Assembly: GCA_049840475.1 (NCBI GenBank) | Contig: JASGKX010000002.1 | Coordinates: 1 to 64,000 of the forward strand | Reading direction: 5' to 3' | DNA from: JBGVSA01 sp049840475 | GTDB lineage: Bacteria > Pseudomonadota > Gammaproteobacteria > Burkholderiales > Rhodocyclaceae | DNA: 64,000 nt | In this document: one piece after another, positions 35,373-44,648 of the stretch | Position numbering within the stretch: the stretch's first letter is position 1 | Layout: each line of letters opens with the position of its first letter | Program-made: the position numbers and the translations under genes | Notes under the pieces: generated by a model | Database searches by the model: none | Told to the model about the DNA's origin: nothing | Seen by the model: the letters and a program-made list of their open reading frames with translations, nothing else

Positions 35373-35819
35373 CTAACGATCATTGCGTAACTCTAGCGGC
35401 GTGTCGTCGTGGTCGCCATGCAGGTGGTGATCGTAGGCGCGAACGTAGACCTCGTCAGATCGTTTGATAAGTCGTTGCGGATTGGAGAGGTTGCGGCGCT
35501 CCGTCTCTTCCGAGAAGTACACCAGCGCCCGCACCATTCGCGCATAAAGGCTGTTGTCGAGCCTGAATCCCTGCTCCCCAAGATATTCCTCGATCTCTTC
35601 GAGGGAGGAATGCACCAGGCTGTATCGAATCGTCAGTGTGGCCGCGTGCCCGCCCGGCCCGGTTTCGACGTGTTCCAGTCGCGCCAGTACTTGCACCGCC
35701 CGCTCAAGAACATCGGCTTCGAGATGTAGCTCGCGCGTGCGGACCTGTCGTCCCATTCCTTCATCGAGTACATGCAGGCGGCGCCCTGCCAGGCGATATG
35801 TGGTTTCGGGTCTGAGCAT
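35373..35819 (-). CDS. Conserved-looking hypothetical protein, function unknown
   Basis: 148 residues from MLRPETTYRLAGRRLHVLDE at 35819. The middle (TLTIRYSLVHSSLEEIEEYLGEQG) looks like a beta-alpha-beta unit that could be a ferredoxin-like fold, followed by a helix (ARMVRALVYFSEETERRNL). The C-terminus carries HHLHGDHDD, a small His/Asp cluster that may bind metal. There is no signal peptide or membrane segment. I do not recognise the family with confidence. It is preceded by the ctpA terminator. Confidence 0.65.
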   Translation of the reverse strand: MLRPETTYRLAGRRLHVLDEGMGRQVRTRELHLEADVLERAVQVLARLEHVETGPGGHAATLTIRYSLVHSSLEEIEEYLGEQGFRLDNSLYARMVRALVYFSEETERRNLSNPQRLIKRSDEVYVRAYDHHLHGDHDDTPLELRNDR

Positions 35820-35865
35820 GCGTATCTCCTCGCATTGCGGCCGCTGGACGAAAACGGACACCCCA

Positions 35866-35905
35866 AAAACAATCGGGGCAGCCCAAAGGCCGCCCCGAAT
35901 CGTTT
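35866..35905. terminator. Terminator after ctpA
   Basis: CGGGGC..GG and CC..GCCCCG form a strong stem (35874-35897) flanked by AAAACAATC and GAATCGTTTT, which also pair. On the reverse strand it ends in a T-run, so it is a Rho-independent terminator 10-20 bases past the ctpA stop. Confidence 0.8.
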
Positions 35906-35914
35906 TGCCAGCGA

Positions 35915-37406
35915 TTACTTCTTCGCGGCGTCCGGCGTTGCCGCCGGCGCTGAAGCATCGGTCGATGCCTGCGCCAGCTTGCTTTGCGCCACTGGCGCAC
36001 CCTTCAGGAAGTTCAGCGCTTGTTCGAACTGGAAGTCACCCTTCCCGCCGAACTCGAACTTCGGCGCTTCAATACCTTCTTCTTCCGACTTGGGCTTGTC
36101 AGTCGGCTTGGCCGCAGCTCCCTTGTCCTGTGCAGCCTTGGCCGCAGCTTCGGCTGCCTGGGCGTCTTCAGCCTTGCGCACGCCAGCACTCGGGTCGAGC
36201 GTGTTGGACAGGTGATGATCCAGGTCGGCCTCGCGCAGGTACTTGATGCGGTTACCTTCAGCCGACTCCTCGACCACCACGTCCGGCGTGATGCCCAGCA
36301 ACTGGATCGAGCGGCCCTTCGGCGTGTAGTAACGCGCCGTCGTCAGCTTGACGCCCGTGGTCGCCGACAGCGGGATGATGGTCTGCACCGAGCCCTTGCC
36401 GAACGATTGCGTACCGATAATGGTGGCGCGCTTATAGTCCTGCAGCGCCCCAGCAACGATTTCGGACGCCGAAGCCGAACCACCGTTCGACGAGCACCAC
36501 CATCGGCGCCGTCTTCCAGGCAGCCGGCGCGCCCTTCAGCACGTCTTCGCGATCACCGCGAGCATAGTCGTCAGGCGACGCGAAGTACTTGCGACGCGAA
36601 TCGTCCGTGCGGCCATCGGTGTAGACCACCAGCGACTTGGGCGGCAGGAAGGCAGCCGACACGCCGACGGCGCTATTAAGCAAGCCGCCCGGATCGTTGC
36701 GCAGATCGAGCACGATGCCCTTCACCGGACCCTGCTTGTAAATCTTGTCGAGCTGCTTGGCCATGTCGGCCGTGGTGTTCTCCTGGAACTGGGCCAGGCG
36801 AACGTAGGCGTAGCCATCGACATACTTGGAACGCACACTCTGCACGCGGATGACTTCGCGCGTCAGGGTCACTTCCAGCGGCTTGGATTCGCCCTTGCGC
36901 ACCACCGTCAGGGTGATGTTGGTCTTGGGCTTGCCGCGCATGCGCTTGACGGCGTCGTTCAGGGCCATGCCCTTGACCGGCGTGTCGTCGAGCTTGACGA
37001 TCAGATCGCCAGCCTTGATGCCCGCGCGAAATGCAGGGGTGTCTTCGATCGGCGAGACGACCTTGACGAAGCCATCTTCCATGCCGACTTCGATACCCAG
37101 TCCGCCGAATTCACCCTTGGTACTGACTTCGAGATCCTTGAACGCGTCGGCGTCGAGGTAGCTCGAATGCGGGTCGAGCCCCGATACCATGCCGCTGATC
37201 GCGCTGCCGATGAGCTTTTTGTCATCGACGGGCTCGACGTAATTCTGTTTGATGGAATTGAAGACGTCAGCGAGATTACGCAGCTCTTCGACCGGCAGTG
37301 TGTTGGCGACGTCGCGCTGGGCGTTGGCCGACAACTGAAGGCTGATCAGAACGCCGACGCACACACCGCTGAGTACCAGGCCTACTTGTTTCCACTTGCT
37401 GCTCAT
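35915..37406 (-). pseudogene. ctpA: S41-family C-terminal processing protease, frameshifted
   Basis: Starts MSSKWKQVGLVLSGVCVG at 37406 with an N-terminal signal/anchor. A PDZ domain is around residues 95-175 (GFVKVVSPIEDTPAFRAGIKAG). The protease domain has VKGIVLDLRNDPGG, then the frame is lost at 36485-36491: plus GTTCGAC should be GTTGAC, i.e. an extra C near 36488. The other frame supplies NGGSASASEIVAGALQD (Ser nucleophile) and QSFGKGSVQ (Lys). If real, the break deletes the active site. The C-terminus is Ala/Lys-rich. It degrades misfolded or tail-specific periplasmic proteins. It lies beside envC and gpmA, the usual beta-proteobacterial order. Confidence 0.88.
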
Positions 37407-37468
37407 TTTGGCTCCATGCCATATCACTGCACGATCTCGGGCTGCCGTGCTCGCTCACTGTTGGGGGA

Positions 37469-38797
37469 TCAACGCCCGGCCACCCATCTTGCGGGGTCCG
37501 ACGGCTCCCCGCGATACCGGATTTCAAAGTATAAACCCGATTCTTCTGCACCACCGCTAGCGCCCACCGAGGCAATGGTCTCCCCGGTTTTCACCACCTG
37601 TCCGGGCGTCTTGTACAACGATTCGTTGTTGCCGTAAATCGTCATGTACCCGTCGCCATGGTCGATGATGATGAGGTTGCCGAACCCGCGAAGCCAGTCA
37701 GCATACGCGACGGTCCCGCCCGCCACGGCGTGAACTTCTGTGCCTTGGGCCGAGCGGATGAACACGCCGCGCCAGCTCGTGCCTCCTCCTGCCCTTGGAG
37801 CACCGAACCGTCCAGTTAGTTCGCCCTTCACCGGCCAGTGCAGACGGCCTTTCAGGCGGCCGAAGTCAACCTCCTGCCCGCCTGACTGGGCCACCGTCTC
37901 GGCACGCCCTACCACCGGCTCGCCCGCCGCCTTGGGCGGTGTACGCCCCGAAGAAGACTGAGCCGCCGCCACGCTTGAAACGCTCGACGACGACCGGCTT
38001 GCCGCCGCTGCGGCTGCGGCTGCCGCAGCCGCCTTGGCACGGGCGGCGGCAGCCTTGCGGGCGATCTCGTCCAGCCCCTTGATGAGCTTTTCGAGCCGCG
38101 CCTGGTCGCGCTGCAACGAGACCATCTCACGCCGCTTGGCGCGCAATTCCTCGCTTGCCTGCGCCAGGATATCGCGCTGGCGCTGGCGTTCCTCCACCAA
38201 CTTGTCCTGCTCAACCTTGCGCTGGTCTTCCAGCTCAGCGACCTGCGCGCGCTCGGCCTCGACCAGCGCGATGATCTGTTGCAGGTTTTTCATCGCCACG
38301 CGCGCCTCGTCAATGGCTTGCGCGCGCTGGCGCGCGATCTGTTCAAGGTAATACGCGTCACGCGAAAGCTGGTTGGGGTCATCCCCCGACAGCAAGCGGC
38401 GCGCGCCGGCCTGTCCGCCTTCCACGTACATACGATAGATGACATCGCCCAGTTGCTTGCGCTGGCGGGCGATTTCGGCCTCCATGCGACCCTGTTCGGC
38501 CTGCAGGCGCTGCAACTCGGCCTCGCGTTCCGCCTTGGATTGCGTCAGCTCGCGCAGGCGGCGCTGGGCATTCGATACCGCGCGCTCGGCGCCAGCCAGA
38601 TCGCTCGCGGCGTCCGCACGGGTTTCTTCACCATGCGAAATATCGCGCTGCAGCTGCTTGATCTGATCCTGCAGCGACTTGAGCTCGTCGCGCTTGTCAT
38701 CAGCCGGAGCCGCTTGGGCGGTGAACATGAAAAGGCTCGCGCCTGCACAGAGTGCGAGCAGCGCGAGCCTTTGACTGCGAAGGCGCAATCCGATCAC
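37469..38797 (-). CDS. envC: Murein hydrolase activator EnvC (degenerate M23/LytM)
   Basis: 442 residues. A signal peptide ends at FTAQAAP. A long coiled coil (residues about 35-250) is followed by an Ala-rich linker and a LytM domain (WPVKGELTGRFGAPR, GTEVHAVAGGTVAYADWLRGFGNLIIIDHGDGYMTIYGNN). The first HxxxD zinc motif of active M23 enzymes is absent and HGDG is modified, as expected for EnvC, which activates amidases at the septum without hydrolysing murein itself. The start overlaps the gpmA stop by ATGA. Confidence 0.9.
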   Translation of the reverse strand: MIGLRLRSQRLALLALCAGASLFMFTAQAAPADDKRDELKSLQDQIKQLQRDISHGEETRADAASDLAGAERAVSNAQRRLRELTQSKAEREAELQRLQAEQGRMEAEIARQRKQLGDVIYRMYVEGGQAGARRLLSGDDPNQLSRDAYYLEQIARQRAQAIDEARVAMKNLQQIIALVEAERAQVAELEDQRKVEQDKLVEERQRQRDILAQASEELRAKRREMVSLQRDQARLEKLIKGLDEIARKAAAARAKAAAAAAAAAAASRSSSSVSSVAAAQSSSGRTPPKAAGEPVVGRAETVAQSGGQEVDFGRLKGRLHWPVKGELTGRFGAPRAGGGTSWRGVFIRSAQGTEVHAVAGGTVAYADWLRGFGNLIIIDHGDGYMTIYGNNESLYKTPGQVVKTGETIASVGASGGAEESGLYFEIRYRGEPSDPARWVAGR

Positions 38798-39543
38798 GCC
38801 TTGGCTTTGCCCTGATTGGCCACGGCATTCATGGCGGCGGCAATCGCGTCGGCATCACCCAGGTAGTAGTGCTTGATGGGTTTGAGGTCCGCATCCAGCT
38901 CGTACACCAGCGGCTGGGCCGTCGGAATGTTCAGCGCCACGATGTCATCGTCCGACATCTTGTCCAGATACTTGATCAGTGCGCGCAGGCTGTTGCCGTG
39001 GGCAGCGATGACCACGCGCTTGCCGCTCTTGACGACCGGGGCGATGGTTTCAAGCCAGTACGGAACAAAGCGGGCGACGGTGTCCTTCAGGCATTCGGTA
39101 CGCGGGAACTCTTCGTTCTTCATGCCAGCGTAGCGCGGATCGTCAATGTTCAGACGCTCATCGCCTTCTTCCAGCGCGGGCGGCGGCACGTCGTACGAAC
39201 GGCGCCAGACCAGCACTTGGTCGTCGCCGAACTTGGCGGCGGTTTCTGCCTTGTTCAGCCCCTGGAGCGCACCGTAGTGGCGCTCATTCAGGCGCCAGCT
39301 GTGCTCCACGGGAATCCATAGTTGATCGAGCTCTTCCAGGACGGCATTGAGCGTCTTGTTGGCGCGCTTGAGGACCGAGGTGAAGGCGACGTCGAAGGAA
39401 TAACCTTCCTTCTTGAGCAGCTTGCCAGCGGCGACCGCCTCCTGCACGCCTTGCTCGGTGAGGTCCACATCGGTCCAGCCGGTGAAGCGGTTTTCTTTGT
39501 TCCAGGTGGACTCGCCGTGACGCATCAAAACGATCTTGTACAT
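38794..39543 (-). CDS. gpmA: 2,3-bisphosphoglycerate-dependent phosphoglycerate mutase
   Basis: 249 residues. The phosphohistidine motif is VLMRHGESTWN near residue 5, with FTGWTDVDLTEQG, ERHYGALQGLNKAE and the second catalytic His in IAAHGNSLRAL. It interconverts 3- and 2-phosphoglycerate, one step before enolase (also in the window). It is transcribed ahead of envC and ctpA. Confidence 0.97.
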   Translation of the reverse strand: MYKIVLMRHGESTWNKENRFTGWTDVDLTEQGVQEAVAAGKLLKKEGYSFDVAFTSVLKRANKTLNAVLEELDQLWIPVEHSWRLNERHYGALQGLNKAETAAKFGDDQVLVWRRSYDVPPPALEEGDERLNIDDPRYAGMKNEEFPRTECLKDTVARFVPYWLETIAPVVKSGKRVVIAAHGNSLRALIKYLDKMSDDDIVALNIPTAQPLVYELDADLKPIKHYYLGDADAIAAAMNAVANQGKAKA

Positions 39544-39785
39544 GACATTCGCCTATTTAGATAAACACAAGAAACAACAATAACGGGGGATTGCTGCCGG
39601 ATAAGTTGCCCCTGTCAGGCACAACACCCGGCCGGGACCGGAATCACATTCGCACCGCCACCAGACAGGCCAAGACAAGGCAGGCGCGAAAAAGGTGAAA
39701 GGTGGTATTGTATCGGATGTACTTTTTCCACAGTAGAAACGGCTCAAACCTTATTCAGAAGTTTTGAGCCTCCATACCCCCCGCC

Positions 39786-40202
39786 ATGGAATTCATTCTT
39801 CAGAACTATAACTATGTCTGGCTCGGCCTGGCTCTGCTGAGCGGCGGCCTGCTCTTCGCTCCGATCATCCGTGGGGGCAGCGCTTTCGGTGTTTCGCCGA
39901 GCGACGCCGTCCTTTTGATCAATCGCAAAGATGCCGTAATCGTGGACGTTCGGGACCAGAAGGAATTCGCGAGCGGCCACCTGGCGAACGCACGTCACAT
40001 TCCGTCGGCCGAACTCGAAGCCCGCGCCGGGGAACTTGCCAAGTTCAAGAACCGTCCCATCGTGATTGTGTGCCAGAACGGCACGCGCGCAAGCTACGCC
40101 GCCTCCAAGCTGCGTAAAGCCGGTTTCGAGCACACCGTGACGCTGGACGGCGGTGTCAAGGCTTGGCAGGACGCCGGCCTGCCGGTCTCAGCGAGCGCCT
40201 GA
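39786..40202 (+). CDS. Membrane-anchored rhodanese-like protein
   Basis: 138 residues. One N-terminal TM helix (YVWLGLALLSGGLLFAP) is followed by a rhodanese domain: VIVDVRDQKEFASGHLANARHIP and the active-site loop VCQNGTRAS with Cys as sulfur acceptor. It is a probable sulfurtransferase facing the cytosol or periplasm. It is first in a rhodanese-grxC-secB row, an arrangement common in this group of bacteria. It is divergent from gpmA. Confidence 0.9.
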   Translation: MEFILQNYNYVWLGLALLSGGLLFAPIIRGGSAFGVSPSDAVLLINRKDAVIVDVRDQKEFASGHLANARHIPSAELEARAGELAKFKNRPIVIVCQNGTRASYAASKLRKAGFEHTVTLDGGVKAWQDAGLPVSASA

Positions 40203-40251
40203 TCCGTCTCGTCTGCATTTGCACTTGTTTTAGAAGCAGGAAGTCAAAGTC

Positions 40252-40521
40252 ATGTCCGCGCCAACCAAAGTCCTCATGTATGCCACGGGCGTCTGCCCGT
40301 ACTGCGTGCGCGCCGAGCAATTGCTGCGCCGCAAGGGCGTGACCGAGATCGAAAAGGTTCGCGTTGACATGGACGCGCAACAACGCGCGCTCATGATGGA
40401 GCGCACCGGGCGCCGGACGGTCCCGCAGATTTTCATCGGCGATCTGCACGTCGGCGGCTGCGACGACCTGTACGCGCTGGAGCACGAAGGGAGGCTGGAC
40501 GAGCTTTTGGCCGGCCAGTGA
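40252..40521 (+). CDS. grxC: Glutaredoxin 3
   Basis: 89 residues. The dithiol active site CPYCVRAE is near residue 13, with TVPQIFIGDLHVGGCDDLYAL giving the cis-Pro and glutathione-binding GGCDD. It reduces disulfides and glutathionylated proteins. It sits between the rhodanese and secB. Confidence 0.95.
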   Translation: MSAPTKVLMYATGVCPYCVRAEQLLRRKGVTEIEKVRVDMDAQQRALMMERTGRRTVPQIFIGDLHVGGCDDLYALEHEGRLDELLAGQ

Positions 40522-40560
40522 CCACAGAACAACCATCACCATAAGAAACGAAACCACACC

Positions 40561-41019
40561 ATGGAACAAAACGAACAGCCCGTCTTCACCATCGAAAAGC
40601 TCTACATCAAGGATCTGTCGATCGAAGTCCCGGGCGCGCCGCAGGTCTATCTCGAACGCGAAACGCCGAGCATCAACGTCGAACTCTCGACCGGCGGCAA
40701 CCCGCTTGAAGAAGGTTTCTTCGAAGTCACCGTGACGGTCACCGTGACCGCCAAGGGGACCGAAGACAAGACCGTGTTCCTGGTTGAAGTGACGCAAGGC
40801 GGCGTGTTCCAGATCCGCAACGTGCCGCAAGAGACCATGGAAGCCCTGCTGATGGTGGGCTGCGCCAACATCCTGTTCCCGTACGCCCGCGAAGCTGTTT
40901 CGGACGCTGTCACCCGTGCCGGTTTCCAGCCGGTGCTGCTGGCCCCGGTCAACTTCGAAGCCATGTACGCCGCCCGCCAACAGGCAGGCGATGGCAACGG
41001 CGCCGCCGCCATTCAGTAA
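40561..41019 (+). CDS. secB: Protein-export chaperone SecB
   Basis: 152 residues with AACCATCACC upstream. It shows FTIEKLYIKDLSIEVPGAP, EGFFEVTVTVTVTAKGTE, the C-terminal VNFEAMYAARQQ and overall acidic character. It keeps precursors unfolded and hands them to SecA. It is followed 10 bases later by the SH3 protein, then gpsA. Confidence 0.97.
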   Translation: MEQNEQPVFTIEKLYIKDLSIEVPGAPQVYLERETPSINVELSTGGNPLEEGFFEVTVTVTVTAKGTEDKTVFLVEVTQGGVFQIRNVPQETMEALLMVGCANILFPYAREAVSDAVTRAGFQPVLLAPVNFEAMYAARQQAGDGNGAAAIQ

Positions 41020-41029
41020 GCAATCGATC

Positions 41030-41476
41030 ATGCGCAAGATGCTTCCACGTCTGGCGCTCGCGGGGGCCGGGCTGCTGCTCTCGGCGGCGGCCAGCGCCCT
41101 CGACATCCATGAACTGGGCGGCAACGCCATCGTTTACGACGCGGGCTCCGTCCAGGCAAAACCCCAGTTCATTCTTCTGCGCGGCACACCGGTCGAGCAG
41201 ATCGTCACCACCGACAAGTGGGTCAAGATCCGCGAAGCGGGTGGCGGCATGGGCTGGGTCGAACGCAGCCAGTTGGTCGATCGCACCCACGTCATCGTGA
41301 CCGTCGCAGTGGCCGAAATCCGGCGCTCGCCGGACGCCAGCGCTCCCATCGTATTCACCGCCCGTAAGGACGTCCTGCTCGATGTGGCTGACAAGCCCGC
41401 GTCCGGATGGGTGAAGGTCCAGCATGCGGACGGCCAGAGCGGCTACGTCCTCGTGCGCTCCGTCTGGGGACTGTAA
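41030..41476 (+). CDS. Periplasmic SH3-domain protein
   Basis: 148 residues from MRKMLPRLALAGAGLLLSAA; the signal peptide ends near SALD. Two SH3-like repeats are seen: residues about 33-75 (RGTPVEQIVTTDKWVKIREAGGGMGWVER) and 88-148 (VAEIRRSPDASAPIVFTARK...GWVKVQHADGQSGYV). Bacterial SH3 domains commonly bind peptidoglycan or envelope proteins. It is placed between secB and gpsA as in related genomes. The exact role is unknown. Confidence 0.8.
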   Translation: MRKMLPRLALAGAGLLLSAAASALDIHELGGNAIVYDAGSVQAKPQFILLRGTPVEQIVTTDKWVKIREAGGGMGWVERSQLVDRTHVIVTVAVAEIRRSPDASAPIVFTARKDVLLDVADKPASGWVKVQHADGQSGYVLVRSVWGL

Positions 41477-41477
41477 T

Positions 41478-42461
41478 TTGAGCCGTATTACCGTATTCGG
41501 CGCGGGCGCCTGGGGCACCGCGCTCGCCATCACCTATTCCAGCGCACACGACGTCGCCCTGTGGTCCAACGACGCCGTCCACGCAGGCCTGGTGCGAGGC
41601 AGCCGCACAAACGAACGCTTCCTGCCGGGCGTCTCGATTCCCGACACCGTGCGCGTCGAAGCCGACATCACCGCCGCCTGCGAAGGCATGGAACTGGCCA
41701 TCATCGCCACGCCAGTCGCTGGCCTGCGCGAGACCTTGCAGCGCCTGTACGACCTCGCGCCGCACGTCCCCGTCCTGTGGGTCTGCAAGGGCTTTGAAGC
41801 CGCGACTGGCAAACTCCCCCACCAAGTGGTGGCAGAAGTCCTTGGCGACACCGGCTACGGTGCGCTGACGGGCCCGAGTTTCGCGCAAGAGGTTGCCCAG
41901 GGCCTGCCCTGCGCCATCACGCTGGCCTCGCCTGACATCGAATTTGCCCGCCACTGGGCGAACAAGCTGCATCACAACCGTCTGCGCCTGTATGCCAACG
42001 ACGACGTCGTCGGTGCCGAGGTCGGCGGTGCAGTGAAGAACGTCATGGCCATCGCCGCCGGCATCTCGGACGGCCTTGGCTTTGGCCTGAACGCCCGTGC
42101 GGCGCTCATGACGCGTGGCCTGGCCGAAATCGCCCGTCTGGCCGAAGCGCTCGGTGGCCGTCGCGAAACCCTCATGGGTCTGGCCGGCATGGGCGACCTG
42201 ATCCTCACCTGCACCGGCGATCTGTCGCGCAACCGCCAGGTAGGCCTGGCACTGGCCGAAGGACGCAGCCTGCCGGACATCCTGCGTAACCTCGGCCATG
42301 TCGCCGAAGGCGTGCTGACCACCCAGGTCGCCGCACGCCATGCCGCCGATCTGGGCGTGGACATGCCGATCACCCGCGCCGTGCATGAAGTCCTGGGCGG
42401 CCGTATGGCGCCGCGCAGCGCCGTCGAGCAGTTGATGGCCCGCGATCCCAAGGTCGAGTAA
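41478..42461 (+). CDS. gpsA: NAD(P)-dependent glycerol-3-phosphate dehydrogenase
   Basis: 327 residues. The N-terminal SRITVFGAGAWGTALA is the dinucleotide-binding GxGxxG, but no ATG stands at the right place; a TTG at 41478, one base after the previous stop, fits best. Other motifs are FLPGVSIPD, VLWVCKGFEA, LTGPSFAQEVAQGLPCAIT, VGGAVKNVMAIAAGI and the C-terminal MAPRSAVEQLMARDPK. It reduces dihydroxyacetone phosphate to sn-glycerol-3-phosphate for phospholipids. A terminator follows. Confidence 0.95.
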   Translation: MSRITVFGAGAWGTALAITYSSAHDVALWSNDAVHAGLVRGSRTNERFLPGVSIPDTVRVEADITAACEGMELAIIATPVAGLRETLQRLYDLAPHVPVLWVCKGFEAATGKLPHQVVAEVLGDTGYGALTGPSFAQEVAQGLPCAITLASPDIEFARHWANKLHHNRLRLYANDDVVGAEVGGAVKNVMAIAAGISDGLGFGLNARAALMTRGLAEIARLAEALGGRRETLMGLAGMGDLILTCTGDLSRNRQVGLALAEGRSLPDILRNLGHVAEGVLTTQVAARHAADLGVDMPITRAVHEVLGGRMAPRSAVEQLMARDPKVE

Positions 42462-42478
42462 GTCTTCGTCGCCCTTCC

Positions 42479-42503
42479 GGGCAGGGTTTCCGCCACCCTG
42501 CCC
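42479..42503 (+). terminator. Terminator hairpin after gpsA
   Basis: GGGCAGGGT and ACCCTGCCC form a perfect 9-bp stem with a 7-base loop, 17 bases after the stop. It separates gpsA from the flagellar operon. Confidence 0.65.
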
Positions 42504-42654
42504 GATCGCATCCCGTACCCACCTCCCGCTCGCAAACCCGCGCCAGCATTGGCGCTCGGTCACGCACGTCCTTGCAGGTCTCCAGACCCTATAGACACCG
42601 CATTCCCTGCCGTTAACTCATTCAACCCGCCGACACTGGCTCGACACACTTATT

Positions 42655-42681
42655 TAAAGATTTGCCTTGGCCGGCCGTAAG
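42655..42681 (+). promoter_or_regulatory. Sigma-28 (FliA) promoter of the flaG-fliD operon
   Basis: TAAAGATT-N11-GCCGTAAG matches the sigma-28 consensus TAAAGTTT-N11-GCCGATAA with exact spacing. It lies about 145 bases upstream of flaG and would place the operon in the late (class III) flagellar tier. Confidence 0.65.
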
Positions 42682-42826
42682 GGACATCAACCGGCCATTG
42701 AGGCCAGTGAGAAACGCACGCGTCATACGAGCGACCGAAGAGTCGCCAACGCCGCCGAGGACGCACGCCCGACGGCCAACGAGATCCTTGGAATCAGTGT
42801 TCGCGCACTTGAAGACGGACAAGAAT

Positions 42827-43174
42827 ATGAGCATTACGCCCATCACCCGACAGTTACCGCCAACGACGACCGACACCGCGCCGGCAACGCAGGAGGTACG
42901 CGCCGCGATTGCCGCCACCACGAGCGCAGTTGCCGCCCCGACGGCCATTTCGCGCGAAACGGTGGCTCAGGCCGTCAACGACGTTCGCAAGAATCTTGAG
43001 GCGGTGGCACGGAACCTGCAATTCTCGATCGACGAAGACACCGGGCAGACCGTCGTGAAGGTGATCGACTCCGACACACATGAGGTCATCCGGCAGATTC
43101 CTAGCGAAGAACTGCTGAAGCTCGCACACGAGATGGGCCAGTACTCCGGCCTGTTCGTGCAACAGAAAGCCTGA
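42827..43174 (+). CDS. flaG: Flagellar protein FlaG
   Basis: 115 residues from MSITPITRQLPP at 42827. The N-terminal half is disordered Thr/Ala-rich. The C-terminal half has the FlaG core LQFSIDEDTGQTVVKVIDSDTHEVIRQIPSEE. FlaG affects filament length in several species. It is first gene of the flaG-fliDST run. Confidence 0.9.
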   Translation: MSITPITRQLPPTTTDTAPATQEVRAAIAATTSAVAAPTAISRETVAQAVNDVRKNLEAVARNLQFSIDEDTGQTVVKVIDSDTHEVIRQIPSEELLKLAHEMGQYSGLFVQQKA

Positions 43175-43211
43175 GTCGGCGGCACACGGGAACATCAAGG
43201 GAAGACGCACC

Positions 43212-44633
43212 ATGGCATCAACCTTAACGGGCACAATCACGTCGACGGGTCTCGCCTCTGGCCTGCCGATCGACTCGCTGGTCAGCAAGCTGATGGCGGT
43301 GGAACAGCAGCCGATCACCACGCTGCAAACCAAGGAAGCCAGCTACAAGACGCAGTTGTCGGCGCTCGGCACGCTCAAAGGCGCGCTTTCGAGCCTGCAG
43401 ACGGCGGCCCAAGCGATCAACACGGCGTCAAAACTTGCCGCCTTCACGGCAAAGGTTGCCGACACGACGGTAGCTTCTGCCTCCGCCAGCGGCTCGGCAG
43501 CGGCCGGCACCTATTCGCTGGAAGTCACCCAGCTTGCCCAGGCACAGAAGATCAAGACCGGCAGCTATGCCAGCCTGACCAGTGCAGTCGGCTCGGGCAC
43601 GCTCAGCATTCAGACCGGATCGGTCGGCGAAAACGGCTTCGAGGCGACCAAGACCGTCAACATCACGCTGTCGTCGCCCAAGAACACCGTTCAGGATCTG
43701 CGCGACGCCATCAATTCATCGGGCGCGGGCGTAACGGCCACGCTGGTCAACGATGGCGGCGACACCCCCTACCGCCTCGTGCTGACCGCCAAGGACACTG
43801 GCACCGCCAACGCTTTCAAGCTCTCTGGCGTCAACGGTATGGATTACGACCCGTCGAACGTTGCCGGGTCGTCGCTCACACAGATCCAGGGCTCCAAGGA
43901 CGCCAAGTTCAAGCTCGATGGCATCGACTTCGTGAAGTCATCAAACACCGTCACCGACGCTGTCGACGGTCTGACGCTCAATCTGTCGAAGACCAACGAA
44001 GGTTCGGCGACCACGTTGACGCTGGCGCGTGACGCCTCGGCGATGAGCGACAAGATTTCGGCCTTCGTGCAGGCGTACAACCAGGCGATTCAGGTCATGC
44101 GTTCGCAGACCTCGTACAACGCCGACACCAAGACTGCTGGCACGCTCAACGGTGACAGCACGGTGCGCTCGATCACGCAACAGTTGCGCTCGGCGATGAG
44201 TTCGACCGTCACGGTCAACGGCTCGGCGGCCTACCTGTCGGACATCGGCATTACCACCGCCGTTGACGGCACGTTGTCCATTGACAGCACCAAACTGACC
44301 GCGGCGCTCACGGACAGCAAGAAGGACGTCGCCTCAATGTTCGGCAAGGTCGGCGACAACAACGGTTTTGCTGCGCGCATCGACAACCTCATCACCAGCA
44401 TGACGGCTGATGACGGCATGCTCACGGCGCGCACCAATGGCATCAATTCGACCATCAAGACGCTGGATGCGCGCATCGAATCGATGACCAACCGGCTCAC
44501 GTCGATCGAAGCGCGTTATCGCGCCCAGTTCAACGCGCTCGACTCCACGCTGTCGAGCCTGAACAGCACCAGCACATACCTCACGCAGCAGTTGGCTACG
44601 CTCCAGACCAACTACACCGGCCAGTCTTCCTAA
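43212..44633 (+). CDS. fliD: Flagellar filament cap protein FliD (HAP2)
   Basis: 473 residues with AAGGGAAG before the ATG. The N-terminal FliD domain shows GLASGLPIDSLVSKLMAVEQQPI and the C-terminal domain shows YNADTKTAGTLNGDSTVRSITQQLRSAM with the terminal heptad helix (LNSTSTYLTQQLATLQ). It caps the growing filament and folds exported flagellin. It is followed by its chaperone genes fliS and fliT. Confidence 0.96.
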   Translation: MASTLTGTITSTGLASGLPIDSLVSKLMAVEQQPITTLQTKEASYKTQLSALGTLKGALSSLQTAAQAINTASKLAAFTAKVADTTVASASASGSAAAGTYSLEVTQLAQAQKIKTGSYASLTSAVGSGTLSIQTGSVGENGFEATKTVNITLSSPKNTVQDLRDAINSSGAGVTATLVNDGGDTPYRLVLTAKDTGTANAFKLSGVNGMDYDPSNVAGSSLTQIQGSKDAKFKLDGIDFVKSSNTVTDAVDGLTLNLSKTNEGSATTLTLARDASAMSDKISAFVQAYNQAIQVMRSQTSYNADTKTAGTLNGDSTVRSITQQLRSAMSSTVTVNGSAAYLSDIGITTAVDGTLSIDSTKLTAALTDSKKDVASMFGKVGDNNGFAARIDNLITSMTADDGMLTARTNGINSTIKTLDARIESMTNRLTSIEARYRAQFNALDSTLSSLNSTSTYLTQQLATLQTNYTGQSS

Positions 44634-44648
44634 GGATCGGAACAGAAC

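Larger units (their letters stand above)
42462..42826 (+). other. 365-base gap between gpsA and flaG
   Basis: No coding region is supported here. It holds the gpsA terminator hairpin at its left end and a sigma-28-type promoter near 42655-42681; the rest looks non-coding. Confidence 0.6.
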
